Positions 16,852 through 26,338 of a DNA stretch of 44,069 nucleotides are shown here, one piece after another. The notes beneath the pieces are model-generated. The model saw nothing but the letters and a program-made list of their open reading frames with translations. It was not told the origin of the DNA and made no database searches. This DNA comes from a virus, in IMG/VR virus record IMGVR_UViG_3300020177_000013, positions 1-44,069 of that record; one strand, given 5' to 3'. Position numbers and translations under genes: made by a program. Within the stretch, counting starts at the first letter, position 1. Every line of letters starts with the position of its first letter.

Positions 16852-18963
16852 AATGATATCATATACGAAATTCAGAGTACCTTGTTCTGTACATATAAAT
16901 TCAATTATAGGTTTCTCTGTAATATCAGAGTTTGTAATGACTCCCATAGATACTCCAAATGAACCGTTATTTAGTCTACTTGGTGCATCAGTCCAAACAC
17001 GAATATTCCTAGAACCTATATTAAGATTATTATTGAATGTTAATCTAAGAGTTTGACCAGTCTTCCATTGTATATCAGTATCATCAATGTAAATATTCAA
17101 ATCACCGCCTGCTTGATTTACAGTATCTAATCTTAACATATTAGTATAAGTAACTAAATCAGCAAATACTTGTGGAATTGCTTGATTAAGATCAAGAGGG
17201 TTAGCAGTTGTTATAGTAACCTCATCTGCGTTGTAAGGTATCATAAAATTGTATTCCTGTGTTGCTAATGAAATAGTAACAAGATTAGGTGTGTTAGTAT
17301 CAACCTTAATACCAGTACCTTGTCTAATTACATCAGTGTTATACTGTAAAGTAATTGGTACATTACCTGTAGCCAATGCCTGTATTTCATCTGAGTTTTT
17401 AGCAATAAGATCTAACAAAACAGTATCATTAGCAAAAGCAAGATTAGCTGCATCCAATTGATCCTGGACACTGTTAATCTGAGCCTGTAATGAAGTCACA
17501 TCGGATACGTTGGCAATTTGATTTTCTAGAGATTGTACCTTTTGGTCAATCTTTGATATTTCTAATTGCTGCGTCTGGAATATTTTTGCAGATTCTTGTA
17601 ATTGTGCAGTCGCTTCACTGAAGAGCTGCATTGAAAATGTATTATAGTCATTAACGATTGTGTCGATACCGGCCGTTCCTGGTGAAGCATCAAATCGTAA
17701 ATTAATTTTAAATCCATAACTGTTTCCGTTTTGCCCGGTAACTTTATTTGGTTTAAACTTAGGATATCTCTGAATGTAACCACCATCAGTTGTTGGAGTA
17801 ATGTTATCAACAAGAAGAATACCGTATAGGTTAGTAACCGTATTTGAAGTATTACTTGTATCAACTAAATCATAATAGACCAACACGGTATTAAATTCAA
17901 ATGTACCTGCAAGATCAGTTCCATTAAATTGTGCAATAGTAGATATTGTAGGGTCCGATGCAATTTGCTCATAATCACCTGGTGTGAAGTCTACTGAGAT
18001 ACCATCAAGCTCAGATCTAACGTAAGCAGATCCACTATATCCAGCAGGACTTCCATAATCTGCCGGGTATTTTCTAATGTTAGCATTGTTAGCACTAATA
18101 AACGAACCAGGTTCAGTAAAATATGAATCTGTTGATGTTGGCGGATTAGGCTCATTCATCCAGTTTGCATTGGGATCGGTATACCCACCGTTAATACCTG
18201 GGCCTAAGAGAGGTTGATCATAATCATAGAATGCATTAATACTTAACCCTTGTGGATGTATTGTACTAGCATTTCTACCTAATATAAATTCATCCTTGCC
18301 TTGTATTCTTAAACTAGGCTGGTAATTTAAATCTGAAATTGAGTCAAACAAAACAGTTGGAGTTTTACCAACTTCAGTAGGAACATTAATATAAAGTTCA
18401 GTGTAAGCTTCTCCTGCTTTATCAACATTATTAACAATATCAATATCTCCTATGTATTGTACAACCTTTCTATATTGTCTAGGTCCTGTTAACTGTTGAT
18501 CTTCTTCAACAAATAAAGGCCTTGTAATACTTGGTGTTTTTTCAAGATTAGTGGCTTCTCTAAATCGGATAGCACCAGTTTCTTTTAGCCACTTAAAGAA
18601 AACACGTTCGGCAACAGATCTTTGGATAGTATTATCATATCCTGCATCACTTATAATTAACTCTTCTAAATTTAGCGCATAATTTTGAAGGCTTTCTGTA
18701 AAGTTAACATTAGGATCTCCTTTTAACCCACCACTTGCAATCATACCGTCTATGGTATCAAATTGCATATAGTTTTCATAATTACTAAATGTATTAGGAT
18801 CAAGTCTATCAAAGTCAGGCAAATTCAAAAGCACAAACTTAGAAAAGACTAACTTAAGGCTGTCATTATTAAGTGTCTTTGATAAATCTCGTGCAGAAGA
18901 AGAGAAGGTGTAAAAAGTACCTCCTTCAGCCTGCGGCGTTTTAATTAAAGGCGTGGTTGCCAT
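16846..18963 (-). CDS. Structural protein (705 aa) with central coiled coil
   Basis: The family is not recognised. The N-terminal 250 residues are mixed alpha/beta, starting with SARDLSKTLNNDSLKLVFSK and including FFKWLKETGAIRF. Residues about 440-530 form a coiled coil (QLQESAKIFQTQQLEISK, then QSLENQIANVSDVTSLQAQI). The last 170 residues are beta-rich (QGTGIKVDTNTPNLVTISLA), like the head domain of a trimeric fibre. No enzyme motifs are present. The layout (globular base, coiled-coil stalk, beta head) suggests an oligomeric baseplate or short-fibre component. It lies 17 bp downstream of the fibre-like gene at 18981-19628. Confidence 0.55.
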   Translation of the reverse strand: MATTPLIKTPQAEGGTFYTFSSSARDLSKTLNNDSLKLVFSKFVLLNLPDFDRLDPNTFSNYENYMQFDTIDGMIASGGLKGDPNVNFTESLQNYALNLEELIISDAGYDNTIQRSVAERVFFKWLKETGAIRFREATNLEKTPSITRPLFVEEDQQLTGPRQYRKVVQYIGDIDIVNNVDKAGEAYTELYINVPTEVGKTPTVLFDSISDLNYQPSLRIQGKDEFILGRNASTIHPQGLSINAFYDYDQPLLGPGINGGYTDPNANWMNEPNPPTSTDSYFTEPGSFISANNANIRKYPADYGSPAGYSGSAYVRSELDGISVDFTPGDYEQIASDPTISTIAQFNGTDLAGTFEFNTVLVYYDLVDTSNTSNTVTNLYGILLVDNITPTTDGGYIQRYPKFKPNKVTGQNGNSYGFKINLRFDASPGTAGIDTIVNDYNTFSMQLFSEATAQLQESAKIFQTQQLEISKIDQKVQSLENQIANVSDVTSLQAQINSVQDQLDAANLAFANDTVLLDLIAKNSDEIQALATGNVPITLQYNTDVIRQGTGIKVDTNTPNLVTISLATQEYNFMIPYNADEVTITTANPLDLNQAIPQVFADLVTYTNMLRLDTVNQAGGDLNIYIDDTDIQWKTGQTLRLTFNNNLNIGSRNIRVWTDAPSRLNNGSFGVSMGVITNSDITEKPIIEFICTEQGTLNFVYDIIK

Positions 18964-18980
18964 GTATTACTTTCTTTTTA

Positions 18981-19628
18981 TTAACTAATTGTATATCCTA
19001 CTCCACCAACTAAGTACCAATCACCATTTCCTGTTCCATCATCAACACATACAAGGTGAACCGATTGACCTTGAGCATCTAATGTCAAGGTTGGTGTACC
19101 GCCTGCACCAGGAAGAATTAAAGGATTAACTGCACCTTTAATATCTACTGCTCCAGTTTGTGCTTCAGAATAGACAAAGAATATTTCTTGACCAATGACA
19201 CCATCATTAAGTAAAACTGTAATAGCTGTACCTGTGGAATTACCTACTCTTTCAATAGTATACGGTGGAACTGCTGTGCTTGTTCCAACATTAATAGGTG
19301 ATCCTCCAGCAAAAGTATCATTTAATGTTTGTGGATCCACATCGTTTCTAACCAAACCTCCACCGTTAAGGTTAAGATTTCCTGTCATATTAACATTGGT
19401 TAAAACATCAAAGGTGGATGCATTAATGTCTAAGTAGATTGTACTCAAACCAACTCTTAATGATTCTGTTTTAAGATCATTAAGATTAGTAATAGTACCA
19501 GCAGTTGGGTTAAAGTAAACCTCCATTGCATTAATCTCACTTGTCAAGATATTAAAGTTATCGTTTAATACCAGTCTAGATCCGGATAATGAATCTGTTC
19601 CAAGAATTTCTGTTACGCTAATTGCCAT
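18981..19628 (-). CDS. Short fibre-like protein sharing an N-terminal anchor motif with the tail fibre
   Basis: The product has 215 residues. Its N-terminus MAISVTEILGTDSLSGSR, then LNDNFNIL at 21-28, follows the same pattern as the 940-residue fibre (MAI-x-x-x-E-[I/L]-L-x-x-D-[S/T]-[L/I]-S, then N-x-NF-x-x-L). This suggests both dock on the same baseplate surface. Residues 30-100 contain parallel-strand repeats (TIYLDINASTFDVLTNVNMT, then GNLNLNGGG). The rest is beta-rich and ends in GDWYLVGGVGYTIS, like a compact fibre tip. It lies 7 bp downstream of the 1094-residue wedge-like gene. It could be a short tail fibre or a fibre socket. Confidence 0.6.
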   Translation of the reverse strand: MAISVTEILGTDSLSGSRLVLNDNFNILTSEINAMEVYFNPTAGTITNLNDLKTESLRVGLSTIYLDINASTFDVLTNVNMTGNLNLNGGGLVRNDVDPQTLNDTFAGGSPINVGTSTAVPPYTIERVGNSTGTAITVLLNDGVIGQEIFFVYSEAQTGAVDIKGAVNPLILPGAGGTPTLTLDAQGQSVHLVCVDDGTGNGDWYLVGGVGYTIS

Positions 19629-19635
19629 TTCTTTG

Positions 19636-22600
19636 TTATTTTATTACCAGGATATTCCTACCCTTTTTATATTTATTCCCGTTCGTGTCTGTAAGTTCAA
19701 GAGTGATCTCATATTTACCTGGATGCTTAAACAGATAAGTCAAGTATTTACTCTCAAAATATATATCGGCCACTCTAGAGTTAGTAGTATTCTTAATTAT
19801 CCATCTAGGATTAGCCTTACCAGGTATCTTACATTTATCATAAACAAACATCAACCAAGTCATCTTAGGTAATGTCTTTCCGTTATTTATAAACTTAGCA
19901 GTATTCCATGTTGGGTTACTTGCTTTATGTAATCCTTTTCTATAAATTAAACTAGGACACCCAGTAGATCCAGTAGATCCAGTTGATCCAGTATTTCCTG
20001 TAGATGGGCATACTCTACTACCATCTGCATATACAATATCAATGTATGTCCAATCACCATGTACTCCAAAATATCTACATACAGCTTGTATAAATTTTTG
20101 ATTATTGCTTGCATCATATACTACATTATAAACATACTTATTAATGATAGGATCTTTACTAACATTTAAACTTGATGCAGCTTGTGCCAATGTAGTAGTA
20201 CTTAAATCAAAATAATGCTCGGCAGTATTACCTTTAGTGTCAGTGATCTTAAGATAAGTATCAGGTATTACTTCAGAAAATTGGAAAAACGCCGGTGTAT
20301 CCCCGGTTGTACTAGTCATATCCCACCATAAGTGATAGGTATCATTCCAACCTCCTATATCTAAGTTATCCCAGAAATACGGTCCTGAAAAACTAGCCTT
20401 ACCATCATCTTGGTAATTAAGTAATTGGAAGTCAGGAGATGACCCTAATCCAAAATTATTCAGTATAGCATTAACACGATCTAACGATTCATATAGGCTA
20501 GGAGTTTCTTCTTCCCAAGTAATTGCAGGCTCTATAGGCAAATTCCAGTATGAACCATAATCATTCCACTTAAATTTTCCTTCGCTTGACCATGTATAAT
20601 TTTCTTTACGTGATTGATACCAACCTGAGTATTCAACCTCCCTGCTTTCAACACAAATAAAATCAGTCTTAACCTTAGAAGATATGTTATTATACAAATC
20701 ATATAATTTCATTTCAACCGTATAGGTTCCTACATAAGGTAAGATTACAGGTAATTTGCTATAGTCTGCAATAGGTCCTCTTATGACTTCAAAATATGCA
20801 GGAGATATATCAGTCTCGTCTTTAAATATAGTCCATTCTATTTCATCAAAATTTCCACGCTCAATAGCATCCCAGGTAAATAAAGTCTCCCCTGGTAACT
20901 GCTTAAATAATAATTGTGATCCAACAACAGATTGACATGTTACTTTTAATCTATCTACGTTTTGGCCGAATACTCTAACCACATCACCAGTAACAGTATT
21001 CTCTTTACTTATATCCCAAAATACCCAAGGATCAACAAATGAAGTTTTAAGAGCAATCAATTGACTATATAAATTATTAACTACATCAGTATCAGTATCT
21101 CCACCAACAGCAGTATATGTTGCACCTGTATTAGTGTCAGGATCATTGATTGTAAATATGTCACCTGCTGCTATACCTTGTGGGTCTATATCAAATGAAA
21201 AGAATTTATTGGCATCATTTAATTGATTCCATGTTAAGTCAATATTGTTCCATGTTAATGTATTAAATGAAGTATTCTCTAATGTTGTTAATGCACCAAC
21301 AGGAATTCCAGGTTTGTCAGGTAGATACCAAGAAGATTCGCCATCGGGCCATGCACCTATTTTATTTAACTTAGGGGCATACCTAGTAAAGTATCCAACG
21401 AAGGCATCAGCCAATGCTTGCACTGTTACATTGGCTCCATCAAACGGTGCTCCCATAGGATCATTAAAATCAGGTCCTATAGGCGGTGGTGGGTATATAG
21501 TTCCAGTGTTAACTGGGCCTGCTATAATATTTCTACCAACACCAGTTGTGAAAGGGGCTACATAAGCATTACAGAAATTAACAATGGCTTCATCTACTAT
21601 TGCTTCACTTCCCAAACAAAAAGAAGAAAAACTTCTAAGATCTTCTATGTAAATACAATCATCAGTTGACAGTTTAAAATTTGCATCTATACCAGCAACT
21701 ATTTCTCTCTTATCATTTCTACTTATTGTATTTACTACCTCCAATAAACCAAAGAAATCTGCCTCACCAGTAATATCCTTAATATGAGCATTAAGTGGTA
21801 AGAATTCTTTTTCTAATTTTTTCTTAAGACCGAATAGCTTAATTAAGATTTCTTCAATAGTAAAATCAAAGTTTTCTTCAGTTATTGGTAAATCTTCAAT
21901 ATCATATTTATCAGGTACAATATTATTGATTCTATAAACAAGACTAAATAGGCTAGTTTTTCTAAACCTCTTATTAGGTAAAGTTATACTCTTGTCATTA
22001 TAATTAACAGTTGGATCAAATACACTAATGTTATTACCTTGAACATATTTTCCAAACTGTGGAGAATTTGCATCTACATTTTTCCAGAATTCTTTTACTT
22101 GTAATGTATCATAACCAAAAAACTTAATAGCATTTACCAAACCTTTATATGAACCTATGAAAGGGTATACATTAGAACCTTCTAACATTATCTCCTTTCT
22201 CTTTAGGTTAACCTCCATGTAATCAGGTAATAGTTCTTTAATGTTAGTATCTCTAAATACACTACTATCAGATTCCAATATATTATAACCCATATTCTGT
22301 GTCATAACCTTTAAGCGCTCATCTTCTCCAACAGTTTCACCCCATACTAAAATTTCTGCAATAACTGCATCAGTACACTTATCCTTAATTAAAAGAGTTC
22401 TTTTAAAAGTATTTTCAGTTTCAGATCTGATTGCAAAATTAATTTGTAATGCCTCTGATGTAATCTTATCTGTAATGGTTAATCCGCTTGGGTCTACTGT
22501 TTCTGTAGGATCATAATCTAATGGAATGTCTAATGCACTTATGATTTCTAGTGGTGGCCCATCCTGTTCCATCTCTAATGATGTCTGGGTTCCGGTATCA

Positions 22601-22920
22601 AAATCCATATCAAACTGGAATAAAAAGATTTCCGTTGGGTCTGATGTTTGCCATTCAGCTACCCATTCACAAACGCCATTAGTTGCACCTGTAGTTCCAC
22701 TAGGTACTTCAATACCATGAGGGAATCCGAATTTCTTAGTGCTTGTATTTGAATCTATAAATTCTTCAAGTATAAATAATTGACCCACTTCAAATAACCC
22801 GATAGATACCTCAGGAAGGTAAACGGTACCAGTCCATTTATCTGAAGAAGCATCATAATCAAAATTATAATACTTCCCATTCTTATCAAAGAAATTTAAA
22901 TATTGCCAATTATTAGCCAT
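19636..22920 (-). CDS. Large baseplate wedge protein (gp7 / tail-protein-I position) with PKD-like domains
   Basis: The product has 1094 residues. Residues about 235-390 contain IKELLPDYMEVNLKRKEIML, then PFIGSYKGLVNAIKFFGYD. This leucine-rich, KG-containing segment is what P2 tail protein I and the C-terminal part of T4 gp7 use to bind the wedge. Residues about 735-785 (YVGTYTVEMKLYDLYNN) and the final 40 residues (HPGKYEITLELTDTNGNKYK) look like PKD/Ig-type modules. An STG repeat flanked by cysteines lies near residue 971. The gene follows the gp6-like gene, the same order as T4 6-7. Homology is inferred from pattern and order, not an alignment, so gp7 equivalence is tentative. Confidence 0.55.
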   Translation of the reverse strand: MANNWQYLNFFDKNGKYYNFDYDASSDKWTGTVYLPEVSIGLFEVGQLFILEEFIDSNTSTKKFGFPHGIEVPSGTTGATNGVCEWVAEWQTSDPTEIFLFQFDMDFDTGTQTSLEMEQDGPPLEIISALDIPLDYDPTETVDPSGLTITDKITSEALQINFAIRSETENTFKRTLLIKDKCTDAVIAEILVWGETVGEDERLKVMTQNMGYNILESDSSVFRDTNIKELLPDYMEVNLKRKEIMLEGSNVYPFIGSYKGLVNAIKFFGYDTLQVKEFWKNVDANSPQFGKYVQGNNISVFDPTVNYNDKSITLPNKRFRKTSLFSLVYRINNIVPDKYDIEDLPITEENFDFTIEEILIKLFGLKKKLEKEFLPLNAHIKDITGEADFFGLLEVVNTISRNDKREIVAGIDANFKLSTDDCIYIEDLRSFSSFCLGSEAIVDEAIVNFCNAYVAPFTTGVGRNIIAGPVNTGTIYPPPPIGPDFNDPMGAPFDGANVTVQALADAFVGYFTRYAPKLNKIGAWPDGESSWYLPDKPGIPVGALTTLENTSFNTLTWNNIDLTWNQLNDANKFFSFDIDPQGIAAGDIFTINDPDTNTGATYTAVGGDTDTDVVNNLYSQLIALKTSFVDPWVFWDISKENTVTGDVVRVFGQNVDRLKVTCQSVVGSQLLFKQLPGETLFTWDAIERGNFDEIEWTIFKDETDISPAYFEVIRGPIADYSKLPVILPYVGTYTVEMKLYDLYNNISSKVKTDFICVESREVEYSGWYQSRKENYTWSSEGKFKWNDYGSYWNLPIEPAITWEEETPSLYESLDRVNAILNNFGLGSSPDFQLLNYQDDGKASFSGPYFWDNLDIGGWNDTYHLWWDMTSTTGDTPAFFQFSEVIPDTYLKITDTKGNTAEHYFDLSTTTLAQAASSLNVSKDPIINKYVYNVVYDASNNQKFIQAVCRYFGVHGDWTYIDIVYADGSRVCPSTGNTGSTGSTGSTGCPSLIYRKGLHKASNPTWNTAKFINNGKTLPKMTWLMFVYDKCKIPGKANPRWIIKNTTNSRVADIYFESKYLTYLFKHPGKYEITLELTDTNGNKYKKGRNILVIK
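19961..20005 (-). repeat. Five 9-bp tandem repeats encoding GST/STG units
   Basis: The 9-bp plus-strand unit ccagtagat is repeated exactly at 19961-19978, then with changes to 20005. It encodes a G-S-T-G-S-T linker bounded by cysteines in the 1094-residue protein. Like the repeat at 9126-9170 it is in frame and could change copy number by slippage. Confidence 0.75.
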
Positions 22921-22921
22921 C

Positions 22922-23191
22922 TTAATTTATTTTTTGATAGTCTTTAGGTACACCAAAGTTATAATAGATTCTAAGGTACTTTACTTTGTTTATCCAAAAC
23001 AGCATAATAGGTCCTAAGTAATCATTTAAGAAATCGGCTAATCTATGATTCCTAAACATGTAATTTGAAAAGGAATTTTTCATTAAGTTTTCGTTATAGT
23101 CATTACCTAAATTTTTTAGATCCCACCCTTCTTCATAAGTAGCTTTATAAACACTAGGCATTCCCTTTCTTCTTTCTGTAAATGTATTCAT
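22922..23191 (-). CDS. Small baseplate-region protein of unknown function
   Basis: The 89-residue product is not recognised. It is rich in aromatic residues and Asn, with NYMFRNHRLADFLNDYLGP and FWINKVKYLRIYYNFGVP, and has no signal peptide. An internal ATG at residue 11 is an alternative start. The gene sits between the gp6-like and gp7-like genes, with its start one base from the preceding stop (TAATATG), so it is coupled to the gp6-like gene and probably belongs to the wedge. Confidence 0.55.
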   Translation of the reverse strand: MNTFTERRKGMPSVYKATYEEGWDLKNLGNDYNENLMKNSFSNYMFRNHRLADFLNDYLGPIMLFWINKVKYLRIYYNFGVPKDYQKIN

Positions 23192-23192
23192 A

Positions 23193-25049
23193 TTACTTTC
23201 CTCTTATAGCTTTCAATGTTGGGCTATCCTGTAGCCTTCCAGTATTTGTACTTCTTGCATTACGTGAAGTTGCAATTGTAGTTCCACGAGTTCGCTTAAG
23301 ATCATTAAACTTGCTCTGTTGTGTTTTATTGTATAGGTTATTTGGAATAGCGCCTTTAAAGAATATGTTAAGCGAACTTATAGTATTCTTTTGTGGAATA
23401 GGTTCATAGTAAGTTCCATTACGATCTTCCCACCCACCTCTGATTATTGCTAAATCATCAGGGCCTATAACCACATCGCCAAATTCATCTAACCCTAATT
23501 GTGGATCTTCACCTTCTGCTAATGGTACCTTTTTATTTTCAATAAGTACCTTTTGGTCAGTTACAGGATCGGTACCATAAACTGGAACTACATAAAAGCC
23601 ATCGGTAATTGCCTTTTCATTTTCTGCTGATATAAAGAATACATTAACAGAGTCAACACCATCCACATTTTCAATAATTGAAATTATATCAGATCTAGGA
23701 ATACGATCCCTTCTATTGATTATCATAAAGTAAGTACTAAGATTTTCTCTAATCTCTGCATGAATCTCTTCTTTATCAAAACCGTCTACGTATCTTAATA
23801 CAATATTAAGAGCATACTTTTTAATTATAGGATCATTTATTCTAACCTCAGCTGTAACAATCTGCCTGCCGCTTTGGTTAAGAATATCATATACCATTTC
23901 TTTTTCATCTGCTGTCATAACAAATTCATCCTCAGATACACTAAAGTAATCTGTGTCACTTGTTATCTTTTTAGCAATATCAGGGATTAAGAAAAGGTAA
24001 ACAATATTGTCATCATCTAAATACTGATCATCTTTAGTATTATATGCATCTATAAAAGAAAAGTAATCATACTTGCTTAAATAGTAAATGTAATTATTAG
24101 GGTTAGCCAATACAAAAGAATTACTTTGATATGGGGCTATTAGTCTGGTAAATGCAGGATCTTCACTATCTGAACCAAACATTGGATTTCTTACAATGTT
24201 TAATGATAGGACTTCATTAAGATCTACGTCGTTACCTTGTGGATCGGTACCAGGTTCTTTAAACTTAAGACCTAAATTTTTACCTCCAATGTTACCAGCA
24301 GTACCTCTTGTCTTTATATATGTTACCTTAATTATTGAACCTAATGCAGGCGGTTGACCAAATTGATTATTACCAAAGAAAACAGTTAAGCCACCGTTTA
24401 CACTAGTTTTAACCATAGCAGCTTCTTCACCGTTATTCATATCATAAAGAGAATCTACCTTTTTCCATTTTTTACCATCTACATAAACCTCAACCATGTA
24501 TTGATCAGTAGGCTCCTTTGTGGTTAAGTTATAACTCTGTAATGCCAATCCGGTACCAGTAAAGGTTTGGTCTTCTAGTTCTCCTTGTATTAGCTGAACA
24601 TTAGTAAACTGCCGAGTGGTCTTTTCTAATCTAATATAATCACTGTCAAATTTTATAAAATAAGAAAGGCCATTCTGAGAAATTTCAAGAGGAGCCATAT
24701 TTAATATCTGTACATAATCTCCTTCTACGAGGGTTGATGCCGAGGTGTTTAGTCTTAAACCAATTATTCCTTGTGCAGATATCCCTCTCGTAGGATCGTG
24801 ACCAGTTAACCTAGAAAGACCATAGATTGATTCAATGTTACGTGCTCTTGATATATTAAGCTCTGTTGCAACAGCTTCAATGTAAAACATTATAAGCTCG
24901 CCTAAGTTAGCAACTACAGTAAGTATCTGACCAAACGGGGACGCAGGCGTAAACACTTCACCGGCCTGGTCGTATTGTCTTTGGAGATATTCAAATGCGT
25001 CATAGAATAACTCCGTTGCTTTTATTCTTGTTTTACTGAAGAATGACAT
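23193..25049 (-). CDS. Baseplate wedge protein, gp6 / baseplate-J family
   Basis: The 618 residues compare with 660 for T4 gp6. The N-terminal 90 residues are helical, as in gp6. At about residues 240-262 VTYIKTRGTAGNIGG matches the conserved baseplate-J pattern of a strand followed by G-x-x-GN-hydrophobic. Residues about 440-475 (SDIISIIENVDGVDSVNVFF) match the conserved segment in which an inter-subunit helix is followed by a VDSVNV strand. The protein forms the dimeric ring that clamps wedges around the hub in contractile tails. It lies directly after the gp25-like gene, a common wedge order. The C-terminal 110 residues are basic and Asn/Thr-rich and look disordered. Confidence 0.8.
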   Translation of the reverse strand: MSFFSKTRIKATELFYDAFEYLQRQYDQAGEVFTPASPFGQILTVVANLGELIMFYIEAVATELNISRARNIESIYGLSRLTGHDPTRGISAQGIIGLRLNTSASTLVEGDYVQILNMAPLEISQNGLSYFIKFDSDYIRLEKTTRQFTNVQLIQGELEDQTFTGTGLALQSYNLTTKEPTDQYMVEVYVDGKKWKKVDSLYDMNNGEEAAMVKTSVNGGLTVFFGNNQFGQPPALGSIIKVTYIKTRGTAGNIGGKNLGLKFKEPGTDPQGNDVDLNEVLSLNIVRNPMFGSDSEDPAFTRLIAPYQSNSFVLANPNNYIYYLSKYDYFSFIDAYNTKDDQYLDDDNIVYLFLIPDIAKKITSDTDYFSVSEDEFVMTADEKEMVYDILNQSGRQIVTAEVRINDPIIKKYALNIVLRYVDGFDKEEIHAEIRENLSTYFMIINRRDRIPRSDIISIIENVDGVDSVNVFFISAENEKAITDGFYVVPVYGTDPVTDQKVLIENKKVPLAEGEDPQLGLDEFGDVVIGPDDLAIIRGGWEDRNGTYYEPIPQKNTISSLNIFFKGAIPNNLYNKTQQSKFNDLKRTRGTTIATSRNARSTNTGRLQDSPTLKAIRGK

Positions 25050-25063
25050 TCACTATCATATTT

Positions 25064-25429
25064 TTAAAATAGAGCACCAATTACTCTTTGTTCATTAATG
25101 TAAATATCTACTAAAGCACCATTTCTTTCAACCGTGCTATAGAACTGTACTCTAGTATCTACTCCAAAACTTCCATCGCTACTGTTTAAGCAATAGGTTT
25201 GGATCTGTGTATTGATTCGTTGAGCAATAACAGATTCATTTAGCACTAAAGAAAAGATAAGATCATCAAGATTACACCCTACATTAGGGGCTCCTAATAC
25301 ATCACCTCTCCTAGTAAATAATACATTCTCTATTTTAAGGATAAGTTGCTGTAGCTTATCAGTCACTTCGATAATGTCATCATTATACTTAGGTGCATCT
25401 ATGTCTCTACTATAAATTTCCTTAATCAT
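25064..25429 (-). CDS. Baseplate wedge protein, gp25-like
   Basis: The 121 residues compare with 132 for T4 gp25. The diagnostic gp25 block is present at residues 33-55: IENVLFTRRGDVLGAPNVG, matching the family pattern of a hydrophobic helix, then L-x-[T/S]-x-x-G-[E/D] and a downstream P-x-x-G. The C-terminal strand pair (GALVDIYINEQR) also fits. gp25 is the core wedge protein that binds the sheath initiator and gp6. The start lies directly after a hairpin that contains a late promoter (25431-25457). Confidence 0.85.
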   Translation of the reverse strand: MIKEIYSRDIDAPKYNDDIIEVTDKLQQLILKIENVLFTRRGDVLGAPNVGCNLDDLIFSLVLNESVIAQRINTQIQTYCLNSSDGSFGVDTRVQFYSTVERNGALVDIYINEQRVIGALF

Positions 25430-25430
25430 G

Positions 25431-25457
25431 GAGAATATTCTTTTATTATATATTCTC
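25431..25457 (-). promoter_or_regulatory. Hairpin overlapping a late promoter, directly before the gp25-like start
   Basis: A perfect 8-bp inverted repeat: minus-strand arms GAGAATAT (25450-25457) and ATATTCTC (25431-25438), loop 11 bases. The box GAATATATAAT (25445-25455) starts in the 5' arm. The 3' arm ends one base before the ATG at 25429. A transcript initiated from the box would start inside the loop and could not form the stem; a read-through transcript could. Confidence 0.6.
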
Positions 25458-25484
25458 TACATTTTTTGAGGGTCTTAGATTATA

Positions 25485-26336
25485 TTAACCGGTGAAGAAG
25501 TAGTCAACACCTTCGTCGCCTTTAATCTCTTCAACAATCCTATCAATCTCTTCACGCCCCTCTCCAGCTATTAAATCGTAGTTTATAGTAATATTACCAG
25601 GTAGGTTAAATTGGAAAGTTCCTAGTATTCTAGATAGCTGTATTTTGGCCATACCGATACAGTAACGGATAAAGGCTTCATCTTGAAATAAATTACAATC
25701 AGGAATAGTATTGTAAACCTGGAAAACACAAGCTCCTCGATCCGGTAATTTTCCCATAAATCTAAGCTTCTTTGTTAACCTATTATAGTTATAGGAAATC
25801 TGAGCCTGTAAAACCTGTCTAGCATTATCAATAAACTTAGAATTAATTACATAATACATAAGTTCTTCCGAACCGATACCAGCACCATAGACATCAGAGT
25901 ATATAAATTTATCTAATGCAAAATCTGGGTCCATACCAGAAAAAGAATAATCCCCAAAGCCGCCATCTTCACCAGAAAAACCGTTCAATTCAAAAACATT
26001 ATTAACTGCCCATATAGTATCTGGCATTTTAACCACACCTCTTGAGTTATTTACATCTGCTTCTGATAAAGTATTACCTCCACTATTATGGCTGATTCCT
26101 TGTCTAAAATCCTTTTCGGCCCAAGCAGATGCAGGTAAAGCAATAAACATTTCTTCTACACTATCTTCATAGATTTTATAAAAGTAATCCTTTGCCCTAT
26201 CTATAATTCTAGCCAATTCTTTTTTAGGAACTGTAAAAGGTATTTGACAACCTACAGTTAAGTCATCATTAATCTGTTTGATCAAAGCATCTAAACATTC
26301 AGCCGCATCCGGGTTACACCAACTTTTGTTTGCCAT
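25485..26336 (-). CDS. Neck protein, gp13-like
   Basis: The 283 residues compare with 309 for T4 gp13. Three blocks follow gp13 in order. The first is an N-terminal IPFTVPKKELARIIDRAKDY helix segment. The second is a middle strand pair ending KLRFMGKLPDRG, where gp13 has a KVMGNFSKG stretch. The third is a C-terminal block FIRYCIGMAKIQLSRILGTF, then LPGNITINYDLIAGEGREE, where gp13 has DYATALAKELNGQIL, then LPGGVTIDGQRLIEEA (gp13 recalled). gp13 closes the filled head and joins it to the tail. Finding a neck gene beside gp25 and gp6 homologues differs from the T4 order. Assignment is by pattern, not computed alignment. Confidence 0.6.
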   Translation of the reverse strand: MANKSWCNPDAAECLDALIKQINDDLTVGCQIPFTVPKKELARIIDRAKDYFYKIYEDSVEEMFIALPASAWAEKDFRQGISHNSGGNTLSEADVNNSRGVVKMPDTIWAVNNVFELNGFSGEDGGFGDYSFSGMDPDFALDKFIYSDVYGAGIGSEELMYYVINSKFIDNARQVLQAQISYNYNRLTKKLRFMGKLPDRGACVFQVYNTIPDCNLFQDEAFIRYCIGMAKIQLSRILGTFQFNLPGNITINYDLIAGEGREEIDRIVEEIKGDEGVDYFFTG

Positions 26337-26338
26337 CT

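Noticed and set aside
17562-17864. A 100-codon minus-strand frame inside the 705-residue gene
   Set aside because: It is wholly contained in another frame of a convincing gene and has leucine/isoleucine-rich, low-information content.
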